Source: Rhynchopus sp. YZ270_cl-10 (Eukaryota; Euglenozoa; Diplonemea; Diplonemida; Diplonemidae). From it: 64,000 nucleotides of DNA. Shown here piece by piece: positions 48,421-58,245 of the stretch. The translations under genes were made by a program, and so were the position numbers. The notes below the pieces were generated by a model, which searched no databases, was not told the DNA's origin, and saw nothing but the letters and a program-made list of their open reading frames with translations. The first letter of the stretch is position 1. Each line of letters starts with the position of its first letter. The stretch covers positions 868,001 to 932,000 of the forward strand of contig OZ037918.1 of assembly GCA_964035575.1 (NCBI GenBank), read 5' to 3'.

Positions 48421-51400
48421 ATGTACGTTGAAAAATGTACGTGGAACACTGTGGCGTACCAGATTGTCGATCTAATCGGCAACATCTTCTCCGGCAAGAT
48501 GAACGCGTCCCGTGCGGGTCGGTGGGTGGCGTTCCAGGCCAAAATCGGCAAGGCGCAGAACGGCTCGACGCTGGGGGCGATCCTGGTGGAAGTGAGGAAA
48601 GCGAACGAAGCAGCCTCCTCCGACGAAGAAGAGATGTACCGGCTCAAGGGGTTTTTGGAACGCGTGGAGTCCACTTTCCACAAGGTGACCGCCACAGACT
48701 TGGATGAACTCGAATCTAAGTTGGAACACATCGTGGCCGGGAAAAGGGATAGTCCACAACCCCCAGCCGCGAAACGATGCCCCACTCCTGGTGATACCCG
48801 GGCCTAGGCCTCCCCAAAATCGTCTACCCCAAAAATAAAAGACATAAAAGACATAAAAGACGTATAAAAGACATAAAAGACATATAAAAGACGTAAAAGA
48901 CATATAAAAGACCATGGTGGTATACATGCACTCGTAGAGGTTACTGGCTGGAGGGGAACAGTGGAGAAGGGTACAAATGGGTTTTTCTGACGTTTTTGAT
49001 ATTTTTGCTTCTGATCTTGATTTTTTGGTTTTTTTTTTTTTCCCTTGTAGAGAGGGTAAACAGTGGCTATTTTTGCCTGCTCTTTATCTTGTCATGCAAA
49101 CACGTGCTTACAGCACTCATCTTGTGCAAACGCTGGATATCCAGGCACTCGCGGCCGTCACTGATTCTTCCCATCATGGAGAAGAACCTCTCCTGGTTGG
49201 CCGAGTGCGGAACTATGCGACAGTATTTCACTCCCAGCGCTGGAAGTGACGTGCCTCTCATCAGCTTAGCTGCAATTCTCCACCAATCTTCAGGCTGTCG
49301 TGAGGAAAATAGAAGGAAGTGTTTATTTTTGATCACATACGTTCTTCTGTTTGGCATTAGCCCACATGCTGGTGCTCTGGTACTTGCCCTCTTTGGTCAT
49401 GAAGTCGACCAGCTCCTGCTCCGCTTGCTCTCCCCCAAGGGTCTTCACTGCTTTCTCAGCTTTGTTCAGGTACTCAGCAGGGTCGAAGAGTTTCAAGAAG
49501 GGGGTCAGCAACGACGGTTCTTTCACTTCTTGTTCGATGTAGAGGCTGGGGTGGAGAATCATGGCGGTCAGGCAGACGGGGCAGTTCTCGTAGCGGGTTT
49601 TGCGTTTGTCAAGTGACTCTACTACCGTGTCGAACTTCTCTTGCAACGTGGGGGGCACCGTCAGTGTGTTGAAGTACTTCTTCATCGCCCACCAGCACGG
49701 AATCACCTGTCCCAGCCTTGCCTCATCGCCCTCTAGCATCAGGATTAGCGCATTCACAGGCTTCAACAGTTTTAGGGTAAAATGGAATTCCTGGAAGAAC
49801 CCCATGTCGTCGAAAAGCCTCGTGATTTGAGGATATTGCCTCTTGAGGGATGCCTCCTCGGGGTCGTCGTTGATGGCGCGCAACACCTCGATGTTCCCTG
49901 CAATGTCCTCGAACGCGGTGCAGGTCGTCAACCAGCGGACATCCATGGGTGCATGGGGAAGTCCCTTGTTGGTGGAGTTCAACTCCACTTGTTTCTTCAG
50001 GTACGTTTTACGAAATGATTCCGTATTCCTGATAGCGGAGATCATTGCGTGTACCCACTCCGACACGTGTGTAAAGGGCATCTTTACAGGCTTTTTGTTC
50101 TTCTGCCTGAACCCGATTGTGTCGTTTAAAAAACGATTGGCACAATGACACACGCACAAAATACACACAATCCCGTTCGCCTCGGCCCACTGTTTCGCTG
50201 CTGACCACACATTCGAGCCCCCATCAACCACCACAGCCACCCATTTGACCCCTGTCCTCTCCGACCCTACTTTCTGGAAGTATGTAAGCAGGATGGCGGC
50301 GGTGAAGCTCTTCTCCTCCATTGTCGCCGTCTCAAGGTTGAGGCGCCACGGAGCTGTTGCGGTAAACGAGATCACATGGTCTTTGTTGTGCCGTGACAAC
50401 CAAGCATCGGCGTGGAGGACGACGTATTCCTCCTTTTCGAGCTGCTGAATGAGGGGGGTGACTTCTTCGTCGTACACGGCATTCAGCAACGAGTCTCGCA
50501 ACATGTCATCGGTCGCAATGTGTCTCACCGTCCCCCGCAATTCACGGACAAAATCTTTAAAAAAAGGGTTGCGGGTTTGGTTGAACGGAATATTTCCGGA
50601 GAACCACCAGCGCGCTTGCGCCATGTCGATGCGCGTCTGCTGTGTGGCGGTTGTTGCAGGAGAGACGTGAAGCAACGACTGACGCTGTCTTTTGGGAAGA
50701 GGAGGAGCGGGAACTAAATCGGAGGTCTGAGTTCTTGGGGGTTCTGTGAGGTTGGATGAAGGCAGCACTGGCTCATCCGCATCGATCACGGTAGGTGGTG
50801 CTGGTGGTTCTTCCCCTGGCACTGGGTTGGCAGCTGTGACTTCGTTCCCCTGCGCTGGAGCAGCTTCCTCGTCGTCGTCGTCGTCCTCTGCGTCGGCTTC
50901 ATCCCTCTTCCTCTTCCTCTTCCTCTCCAGTGCCGCAAGCTCGTCCTTCGCTCTCTTCTTCTGCGCGTCCGTAGCTTGCTCGCAATGCAAAATGTGACCT
51001 TTCCTGCGTTCAGCGTTTGAAGATTTACCCATAGTGTCTCCGCACTCGCACTCTAGCTTCCCCGAGACAATCTTCAACAGATCCCCAGTCCAACATTTTG
51101 CCTTCGGCATCTTTTTTTCTTTTTTTTATTTAATGTTCCTCAATAAACCTTCTGTGGTGTGAAATGAAGTGTGGGGTTGGGGTTGGGGTTGGGGTTGGGG
51201 TTAGGGTGGTGTTCTGCAGCTTACGTCAAAACAATGTCTTTTATGTCTTTTATGTCTTTTATCCCCAAAAACCCAGATTTTAAAAGACATTAAAAGACGT
51301 AAAAGACGTAAAAGACGTCTTTTATATAAAAGACGTTGGGGAGGCCTACCCGGGCCTCCTCAGGGGCCGACATCTACAGCCACGTGACACCTCGCCTCAG

Positions 51401-51704
51401 AACTCTTGTCGGCTTCTTGGCGAGCGAGCTAAGCGGGACAGATAAACCTTGCGAGTCGCTGAAGTCGTTGTGCAGAATTTTTGGTTCTCGCCCCCTAGAA
51501 GAGTTGCAGGAGGCGCTCCGTCAAGAAGAAGTGGTGCAAGCAGCCATCAGACTGGACTGTTGTTCTACCCCCACTGTTCGCGGTGTGTCATCTGGCTCAC
51601 CCACCCCGTCCTGCCCCTTAAATCTAGGGTCACCTGTTTTCCCTCCCCTCGACACACTTTGTAGTGTTGTGTATCAGAATTGTTTTGTCAAGAGCGACAC
51701 ATAA
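48421..51704 (+). CDS. ORF of the outer transposon, split by a hAT insertion; function unknown
   Basis: The left part 48421-48804 begins MYVEKCTWNTVAYQIVDLIG and contains RVESTFHKVTATDLDELES; the right part starts at 51357 (SSGADIYSHVTPRLRTLVGF) and ends at 51704. Without the hAT and one 8-bp duplication the two parts are in the same frame (GDTRA then SSGAD), giving about 240 codons. The product is mostly helical, with no recognisable domain. The frame runs back to near the AT-rich end, so the true start is uncertain. Confidence 0.5.
49067..51110 (-). CDS. hAT-family transposase, two exons (665 aa)
   Basis: Exon 1 is 51110-49341; intron 49340-49295 runs GTATGT...GACAG (46 nt); exon 2 is 49294-49067; phase 0 (KQKN|PEDWW). 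Cut-and-paste transposase. N-terminal BED-like zinc finger (CECGDTMGK...HILHC, ~residues 21-43), acidic/basic linker with KRKRKRDEADAEDDDDDEE, a DUF659/RNase-H-like core with VVLHADAWLSRHNKDHVISF and WVAVVVDGGSNVWSAAKQWA (first two acidic catalytic positions), the insertion-domain CVCHCANRF motif, DVRWLTTCTAFEDIAGN, and in exon 2 the hAT dimerisation domain (WWRIAAKL...LPALGVKYC, HSANQERFFSMMGRI). Without the intron the dimerisation domain would be missed. No internal break is seen, so it may be active or recently so. Confidence 0.92.
51173..51204 (+). repeat. GGGGTT/GGGGTTA tandem, telomere-like
   Basis: Five GGGGTT units followed by AGGGTGG, about 65 bp upstream of the transposase start codon and inside the hAT. 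It resembles a degenerate TTAGGG telomere repeat and could also form a G-quadruplex. Confidence 0.75.
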
Positions 51705-52716
51705 AGACCCCTTCGGTCCCCTCCCCGAAGTAACATTTTTTCCCCTAGCTTGAATCTCCTCTCTTAGTTTCCTCTTCAATTGCAGCGCGAAGTTTTCTCC
51801 TTGACAGCTCGCTGCCCTCCCGATGGCCAACCCGCCCGACGAATCACGCCGTCGGGGTCACAGTAGAACGTGGCCTGGTGCATAAAATGAGACACGCGTG
51901 GTGCTGGATGAACAATAAGGGGACGTCTCAGCAGTTTGTCAGGTCACAATCCTACACGTCTAACAAAAACAAAAAACGGAAACCACCACAGTAAAATTGC
52001 ACATAAAATTTACCAATATTTACCAATATTTCAATATTTATCAATATTTTCAATATATTGCAATATTTGTCAATATTTATTAAAATATTGATTATTTTTT
52101 TCCAAAATATTGATTCAATATTTTTAATAATAATCATATTTCAATATTCATCAATATTTAAAATATATTGAATATATTTGCGAAGCCGTGAAAAAAGGTA
52201 TCCGGCGATTGTCGGTTGCAAAAAAAAAAAAAATCAAAAAAAATCAAAAGAGAAAAAGAGCGAAAACCGGGGGGGTGGGTACCATCTTTGTCACGTTGAG
52301 AAAAAAAAGGGGGGGATTTTTTTTTGTAGCTTAGACGGTTGAATCTTAGTATCGACAAGAAACTGAAGTGTTCAGGACAAAAAGAGAAAATGTGGTCAAA
52401 GAGAGGACGCTGTCAATCTTTTATTCCTTGCCCAAAACAAAACAAAAAAACAAAAACTAGGGGGGTGAATTTTGCAACAAAAGGGAGGGTTTTTTTGGGG
52501 TATTTTTTTTTCTTTGTAGCAACTGTTTGGCGTTTTCTTTTCTTTTTTCTTTTTCTTTTGTCAAAAAAATGGGAGGGCATAACGAAAAACAAAAACAAAA
52601 AACCCCCCCCAAAAAAAATGGAGTGAAAGCCAGACTGTTTATTTGGCTGCGCTCTAACGAAAACTATCAATGGGAAAGAACGAGGTGTGTGTATTGAAAG
52701 CAAATATAGGTAGGTG

Positions 52717-52783
52717 CGACGGTGAAGTAAATAATTGTACAACGGTAAAAACCACAAAGTCAAAGTCATTTACTTCACTGTCG
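52717..52783. repeat. Small inverted repeat, 67 bp
   Basis: CGACGGTGAAGTAAAT and ATTTACTTCACTGTCG (one mismatch) around a 35-bp loop. Confidence 0.75.
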
Positions 52784-52911
52784 GGTGTGGGAGCGATTAA
52801 TTCAATAAAATTTTTGCATTGGTCGTGTTGTAAGTATCCATTCTTCAAAAAAAAAAACCCCCACACGTATAGCAGAACAGCTCTCTAAAATATGAGCTGA
52901 ATGGCGGTTTT

Positions 52912-53066
52912 TGGTGCTATCTGGGTGGCGGGGTTTCAGAACGTTCCACAGCTTTTCAGAACGCTTCACAACGTTTCACAACTATGTACCTACAACCGTT
53001 GTGAAAAGGTGTGAATAGGATTGAAATTTTGTGAAACTGTGTGAAACGCCGCCCCGGATAGCACCA
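52912..53066. mobile_element. MITE, 155 bp, 5-bp TSD
   Basis: Ends TGGTGCTATCTGGGTGGCGG and a complement reading TGGTGCTATCCGGGGCGGCG; GTTTT direct repeats at 52907-52911 and 53067-53071. The interior has TTTCACAAC/GTTGTGAAA repeats. It shares the TGGTG terminus and 5-bp TSD with family J. Confidence 0.8.
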
Positions 53067-53645
53067 GTTTTTCAAATTAAATCAAGAGTCGTGCGACGCA
53101 CCGTGTTAACTAACCAAAAATAGCCTGCAGCCGGGTGAATATTACTAGTTATTTGGTGTTTTTTTTTTTGGGTTTTGCGCGACAGTTTGGGGACTTCGTG
53201 GAACACCAAGAAAAAAACACGGCGCGGACGATTGTCGAAACTACAAAGCCTGCATCCTTTTTGTTTATTATTGTTTTCTAAACCTTTTGGAGAATTCTAT
53301 GCTTTCCGTTCGAGAAAGTGTACGAATTTTGTGTTTATTTTTTTATTTTATTTTATATTTTTTTTTGAAAAAATAATTTCTATCTTTCCCACTTTCTCCC
53401 CTATTCCTTCCTTCCTTCCTGATCTTGCAGAAAGGGTTCTGAGCCATTTGTCAACAAAGAAAAAAACACGGCCATCGAGAGTGCCGTCAAGAAAATGGCA
53501 TTTTTTTTTTTTTTTTCAAGGTGACGTTGTGCACAGCGTGCAGTGACAGTTATCTTTTAGCAATGTTTTTTCTCCTTATTGGTGTGGGGGTTTTTTTTTT
53601 CTCTTTTTTTTCTTTGCTTGTGGGGTTCCATAATACCCACGGAGT

Positions 53646-53684
53646 GTCAGTGTCTGCGTCCCAGAGGCGTTTGACCTTTGTACA
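53646..53684 (+). repeat. Dispersed CAGTGCCTGCG module (family H)
   Basis: GTCAGTGTCTGCGTCCCAGA then GGCGTTTGACCTTTGTAC. Confidence 0.55.
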
Positions 53685-53765
53685 TTATTTCTCAAAGCTT
53701 GCATCTAGAAGCGACACAAAAAAAAACAAAAAAAAAAGTGCAAAAAGGGGGGAAAACGGTAAGTA

Positions 53766-53820
53766 TAATGGAGCACACTCTAGGGTGGCTACACTAATAC
53801 AACCAAGTTTTCAAAAAAAA
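53766..53820 (+). repeat. Dispersed hairpin element, family B
   Basis: TAATGGAGCACACTCTAGGG, TGGCTACACTAATACAACCA, AGTTTTCAAAAAA. Confidence 0.75.
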
Positions 53821-54036
53821 CAAAACATACATTCAATGGCTGTCCGTGGGTTTAAAAAAAACAAAGAGGGGGGAGTGAAGAGGGTGGTTTTTGCAAAGAA
53901 AAAAGAGTTTTGCAAAAGAAACTACACTTCATTCCGATTTTGAAAATAAAACAAATAATAATAAAACGCACAGAGGAAGAAAGAGGAAGTTCTGTACAAA
54001 AATTTCGTCAATTTCCTTTTTCTTTTCTTTCATCAT

Positions 54037-54080
54037 AAGGTTGACTAAGCAAAACGAGAGGCTTAGGGTCATCTTATAAT
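54037..54080 (+). repeat. Dispersed hairpin element, family A
   Basis: AAGGTTGACTAAGC, AAAACGAGAG loop, GCTTAGGGTCATCTTATAA. The stem is kept while the loop is longer. Confidence 0.75.
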
Positions 54081-54389
54081 TTATTTATTTCTTTTCTTCC
54101 TTCCTTCCCCAGATCCCTCCGAAATATATTTCGGGTGATCCAAAGTATGGTCAGTAAAGTACCCAACGCAACAGCCTATTGTCAGTATGAGGTTTTTAGT
54201 TCTCCCTGTTGTACCCTCAAAAAAAAAAGGGGGAGGGGGGGTTTTTTTTTTGTACATATCTCGTATCTTCGTACCCCGTTTTGGTGAGTTTTCCTAATTT
54301 TCTCATCTCCGTCTTTTTAGGGTTAAGAGGTGTGCTGTCTGTCGGTGGTTCTCCACCCCTCCTTGGTATAAAGGCGACTAAGTTGGTGT

Positions 54390-54445
54390 TCCGGAAACAC
54401 CTGTCAAGGACATGTCAATATAGGCCCCCTCTGGAACACCATAAG
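54390..54445 (+). repeat. Dispersed GACCTGTCA module (family G)
   Basis: CCGGAAACACCTGTCAAGGA, CATGTCAATATAGGCCCCCT, CTGGAACACCATAAG. ATTTTTCAGTGCCTGC (family H start) follows within 15-30 bp. Confidence 0.6.
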
Positions 54446-54987
54446 TATGATTTTATTTTTCAGTGCCTGCTTTGCAGTCTTCCCGCAAAAAACCCCGTAG
54501 TGCAAAACACTCCACGGGGGTTTCGATAAACCCCATGGAGTGTCAGTGCTTCCTCCTGTTTGTCCCAGAGGCGTTGCGTTGCGCATCTATCAATGTGAGA
54601 TGTGCACGAAAGGCGCCTTCATGTTTCAAGTTTTCTTTTAGTACTTTTCAAGTGTGTGTTTTTTTTTTTTTTTGGGGGTCTTTATTGATTATTTTCGACT
54701 TTTTCAAAATCCCCCCCATCTTATGTATACCCAACCCCCCTGTTGTCTCCCCAAGTTGCTGTATTGTTTAGCATGATTCTCAAAAACCTCGTTTTGGTCA
54801 GTTGCATGTCCACATATTCGTTTTCGCACTTTCAGAGAAAAAAAAAATCTATTTAGATCGGTACTTCCGGTGTTAAACGGTTTGTACCGGTTTGTGATAG
54901 GGGAAAAAACACAGTTTTAGACGTTTTGAGGGGGGATAAAACATTCCCCCGTTTTTCCAGTTTTTTTTTTTTTATATCCAGTTTACA

Positions 54988-55345
54988 CATGGAAAACAAA
55001 AGATCTTAGTAAGGGGAAATTTTTTTTGAGCGGGGTTTTGATATCTTCTTAGTTTTTTTTTTCCACTAAGATCTTAGTGGAAAAAAACACCAAAAAACTA
55101 AGATCTTAGTTTTTTTTCTAAGATCTTAGTTTTTTTTTCTAAGATCGTAGCCACTTTATTTTTAAGATCTTAGTTTTGTTTTTAAGATCTTAGTTTTTTT
55201 TGGTGGAAACTAAGATCTTAACAAAAAAAAACTAAGATATTCAACACAAAACACTAAGATCTTACTTAATTTTAAGAAAACACTAAGATCTTAAAAAAAC
55301 GGTGTTTTTCGCTCATATCTTAATTAAGATCTTTTGTAATCCATG
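54988..55345 (+). mobile_element. 358-bp AAGATCTTAG-rich MITE, copy 1
   Basis: Ends CATGGAAAACAAAAGATCTT and AAGATCTTTTGTAATCCATG; TTTACA direct repeats at 54982-54987 and 55346-55351 suggest a 6-bp TSD. The interior contains more than a dozen CTAAGATCTTAG-type palindromes. Confidence 0.88.
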
Positions 55346-55850
55346 TTTACAGTTGTTCGACACTACAATTATCCCTCCCCCCTTTATAGGTTTTGGTGGT
55401 AGTGAAAGAAAAAACAAAAAAAAAAAATTACAAAAAAAAAAGTGCATTGGGGGGTTCATCACTCAACTTACTCCCCAGTTTGTGTAGCCTTGTCGAATTG
55501 TACCCACCTTTTAGTCTCTTCAGCTGATCTTAGCGAGGCTCGAGTTATCAGATCAACTTTTTTCCCTTTTTTTTTTTTTTTTTTTTTTTGCGTCGTTCAC
55601 ACACAAAAACAGTGCGCTAACAGCTGAGGTCTTATTTTGTTCCACTGCCATTAACTGGGTAGGGGCGAATAATAAAAAAAGCTTGGCGAAAAAAAATACG
55701 GCAATATAAAAGGGGTGGAACGGAGGTCTTTCTGTTTTGGGGTTTTTGGACATTCAGGGTTGGGTGTGAACTGCGAGAGTCTGCAGGGTACAGTGGTACG
55801 AAAGCTTCCAAGGGAGGAGTACATTCAAAGTTTCCTTCTTCTTCTTCTTC
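55346..55850. other. 505-bp spacer between the two 358-bp MITEs
   Basis: Ordinary T/A-rich intergenic sequence with no gene or repeat I recognise; ends in a CTTCTTCTT microsatellite that is the target of copy 2. Confidence 0.5.
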
Positions 55851-56208
55851 CATGGATTACAAAAGATCTTAATTAAGATATGAGCGAAAAACACCGTTTT
55901 TTTAAGATCTTAGTGTTTTCTTAAAATTAAGTAAGATCTTAGTGTTTTGTGTTGAATATCTTAGTTTTTTTTTGTTAAGATCTTAGTTTCCACCAAAAAA
56001 AACTAAGATCTTAAAAACAAAACTAAGATCTTAAAAATAAAGTGGCTACGATCTTAGAAAAAAAAACTAAGATCTTAGAAAAAAAACTAAGATCTTAGTT
56101 TTTTGGTGTTTTTTTCCACTAAGATCTTAGTGGAAAAAAAAAACTAAGAAGATATCAAAACCCCGCTCAAAAAAAATTTCCCCTTACTAAGATCTTTTGT
56201 TTTCCATG
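55851..56208 (-). mobile_element. 358-bp AAGATCTTAG-rich MITE, copy 2 (inverted)
   Basis: Reverse complement of 54988-55345, same length and nearly identical throughout. Flanked by TTCTTC on both sides (low-complexity, but consistent with a 6-bp TSD). Confidence 0.88.
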
Positions 56209-56403
56209 TTCTTCTTCTTTTTTATTTTTATTTTTGTTTTTCAATTTCGCCCTTTTATGTAAAAAGCCTTTGCCAAAAAAGGTTTGGAGGCCATCATTAT
56301 TTTTTTGTACCGATTGAAGAAAGAGACGCGAGAGGGGAAAAGGAGTGATGTCCTTTCCCCTCCTCCTCTCTTTTCCTGTCTTTTGTCAATTCTGATGTAT
56401 TTT

Positions 56404-56474
56404 ATTTTGATAAAATTGTTGTAGTGTAGTTGCCTTCGGTTGTGTTGCCACAGTTTGTGCAATCTCCACTGTCA
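56404..56474 (-). repeat. Dispersed hairpin element, family C
   Basis: On the minus strand: GACAGTGGAGATTGCACAAA, CTGTGGCAACACAACCGAAG, GCAACTACACTACAACAATT, TTATCAAAA. Confidence 0.75.
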
Positions 56475-56525
56475 ATAGTTTTTTTTTTTACCAACAGAAA
56501 GTAATAGGCTATCATCCTCACCCCC

Positions 56526-56650
56526 TAGTGATTGCTGTATTGTGATCATTTGCCCTATCATAATACATAATGCACATCACAATACAGCTGTATTGTGATG
56601 TGTATTAGGTTATTGTGATAGGGCAATTATCACAATACAGCCGACCACTA
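56526..56650. mobile_element. MITE, family N (palindromic, 125 bp)
   Basis: TAGTG-ATTGCTGTATTGTGAT and ATCACAATACAGCCGACCACTA ends; the centre ATCACAATACAGCTGTATTG is also palindromic. Related to the copy in the ARM-like gene intron. Confidence 0.75.
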
Positions 56651-57111
56651 TCCCCCTTCCCCCTATTCTCTGCCTGCGTGCAAATCACTGTTTTCCAATA
56701 TTTGTGCAAATCTGGTCCGTGTCTTTCTTTTTTCCTCTCTCTCTTCTCTCTCTCACATTTTGACTCAAAAAAACAACAAAAAAAAAAAAAGCTGCGTTTG
56801 CCGATATGCTGTGTGTATATGAAAACACAAAAACAAAGATGGGGGAGGGGGGTGCTCATTTTTCATTTGCACTGTGCGACACATTCCTCTTATAACGCCT
56901 TCTTTTCTTGGGACCGGCACCACCGGTTTTGCGGGTTTGCGGGACCGGCAGCTTCAAGGAAACTACGCAAGAGTAAGATGTGGATGAGTCCCTCTGGGGA
57001 GAGAAGGTCTGTTGGGTGCGACGGGGTCTCTTCTTTTAAGCGTCGAAGTTGTCAAAACGTCGTGAACAGAGGATGGGTCTGTAAGATATTTTCCTTTTTA
57101 TCAAACATCAC

Positions 57112-57113
57112 AG
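57112..57113 (+). other. Putative splice acceptor AG, PLAC8 gene
   Basis: TTCCTTTTTATCAAACATCACAG (last bases), 28 bp before the ATG. Confidence 0.45.
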
Positions 57114-57141
57114 GACACTACACCACACACCACACCTCACA

Positions 57142-58070
57142 ATGAACATGGGTCCAGGTGTGCAGCAGGGCATGGCTGGCAAGCCGCCTGCACCGCAGGG
57201 AATGTGTGACGACGGTGGCACCCACCCGGGCAGGTGGCAGCAGGTATGCACCTTACACACTACACTCCACACCCACACCATCCCCTACCACAGGAACTCT
57301 GCGAATGCAGCCCCTGTGATAAATGCTGCATGGGGATGTTCCCATGCGCGCACGCCTGCGCACGCTCGAATCACGATGGTAGCAACTGCTGCCACATCTG
57401 CCTGACGGCACCCCCATGCCTCACCACCAACATCATGCGCCTGAACTACGGCATCGGCCACTCGCAGGACTGCTGCGGGGACATCCTCGAGACGCTCTTC
57501 TGCATGTGGTGTGTCAACAGACGCAACCTCTTTGAGGCAGAAATGTACCCCGTCTCCAAGGTCACCACCGCACGGACGGGGGTTCCGGTGTTGGTGCAGA
57601 ACGGAACGTTCAAGGGGCTGAGCGGGATGGGGCAGTACAAGATCGGCGGGCAGATGCAGATTGGGTGGCGGGCGGGGGGGATCGGCGACTGCTGGGGTGG
57701 GTGCTGCTCGCACACCTTCTGCTATTCGCTGTTCTTCCCGCAGTGCGCAGCAGCGCGTGCAAGGCAGTACCTTGACGGGAGCGACTGCTGCTTCAACGTC
57801 TTTGCCTCATCCCCATGCGCGCTGTACTACCAGACCCGCCACTACTACGGCATCCGCGGGCAGTGCCACGAAGATCTCTGCATTGCGCTGTTCTGCTACC
57901 CATGTGCCATCGACCGGGTCTACAGAGAGGTCTTCATTAACACTTCGGCAGAGATTGTACGTGGCTGCTGCAACTCTTGCTGCGGTGGAGTAGGCAAGGT
58001 GCGCCAAAAGGGACCACAGCCGCAGGGGCAGATGGGACAGCCGCAAGCTGTTCAACCCCGTCCGGTATGA
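57142..58070 (+). CDS. Tandem PLAC8-domain cysteine-rich protein (292 aa), two exons
   Basis: Exon 1 is 57142-57243 (34 codons), intron 57244-57293 runs GTATGC...CCACAG (50 nt), exon 2 is 57294-58070; phase 0 (RWQQ|ELCEC). Two PLAC8 domains (~residues 35-115 and ~160-250), each with clustered CC/CxxC motifs and the family signature R/N-YGI-x-x-x-x-x-D-C...FCxxC (LNYGIGHSQDCCGDILETLF CMWC; HYYGIRGQCHEDLCIALFCY). PLAC8 relatives include cell-size regulators and plasma-membrane cadmium-resistance/Ca2+-handling proteins. The hydrophobic Cys-rich cores may insert in membranes. A Gln/Pro-rich tail ends the protein. A family A hairpin begins about 20 bp after the stop and a family X module about 120 bp after it. 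Confidence 0.88.
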
Positions 58071-58090
58071 TTTTTTTTTGTTTTAAATTT

Positions 58091-58133
58091 TAGGCACAGC
58101 AGATGTGAGGCTTGAGATTGTCTTATAAACTTT
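58091..58133 (+). repeat. Dispersed hairpin element, family A, in the PLAC8 3' flank
   Basis: TAGGCACAGCAGATGTGAGG, CTTGAGATTGTCTTATAAAC, TTT. Diverged, but the CTTATAAAC end is kept. Begins 21 bp after the stop codon. Confidence 0.6.
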
Positions 58134-58190
58134 GAATATTTGACGAAATGGAAAAAAGACTGCAAGGTTGGGGTGTCCACTGTCCACCCA

Positions 58191-58245
58191 CGGTACAGCC
58201 GGTCATTGTACCAAAGGTACACCGTGAAGGCTTTTTGTATTTCAA
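58191..58245 (+). repeat. GTAC-hairpin module (family X), PLAC8 3' flank
   Basis: CGGTACAGCCGGTCATTGTA, CCAAAGGTACACCGTGAAGG, CTTTTTGTATTTCAA. Confidence 0.65.

Larger units (their letters stand above)
48805..51348 (-). mobile_element. Autonomous-looking hAT transposon, 2544 bp, 8-bp TSD
   Basis: Terminal inverted repeats TAGGCCTCCCCAA (left) and its complement (right); 8-bp direct repeats CCCGGGCC at 48797-48804 and 51349-51356. Subterminal arrays of AAAAGACAT/AAAAGACGTAAAAGAC lie at both ends (48837-48910; 51236-51335), probably transposase-binding repeats. It carries one transposase gene on the minus strand with all expected domains. Confidence 0.93.
48185..52190. mobile_element. AT-rich-ended DNA transposon (~1.45 kb) interrupted by a hAT; 4.0 kb in all
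   Basis: Terminal inverted repeats CACGGCTTCGCAAATATATT at both ends, followed on both sides by ~180-220 bp of AATATTGATCAATATT-type repeats. It is flanked by A runs (AAAAAA each side), so the target duplication is uncertain. Inside lies a plus-strand frame (48421 onward) that the hAT at 48805-51348 splits. No transposase of its own is recognised; superfamily unknown. Confidence 0.8.
52191..54987. other. Gene-free stretch with repeats
   Basis: No gene. Contains a small inverted repeat (52717-52783), a 155-bp MITE (52912-53066), and family H, B, A and G modules. Frames at 52339-52626 and 53175-53943 are homopolymer-driven. Confidence 0.6.
56209..57141. other. Flank before the PLAC8 gene
   Basis: Contains a family C hairpin on the minus strand (56404-56474) and a family N MITE (56526-56650). 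No gene. The acceptor-like ACATCACAG ends at 57113. Confidence 0.6.
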
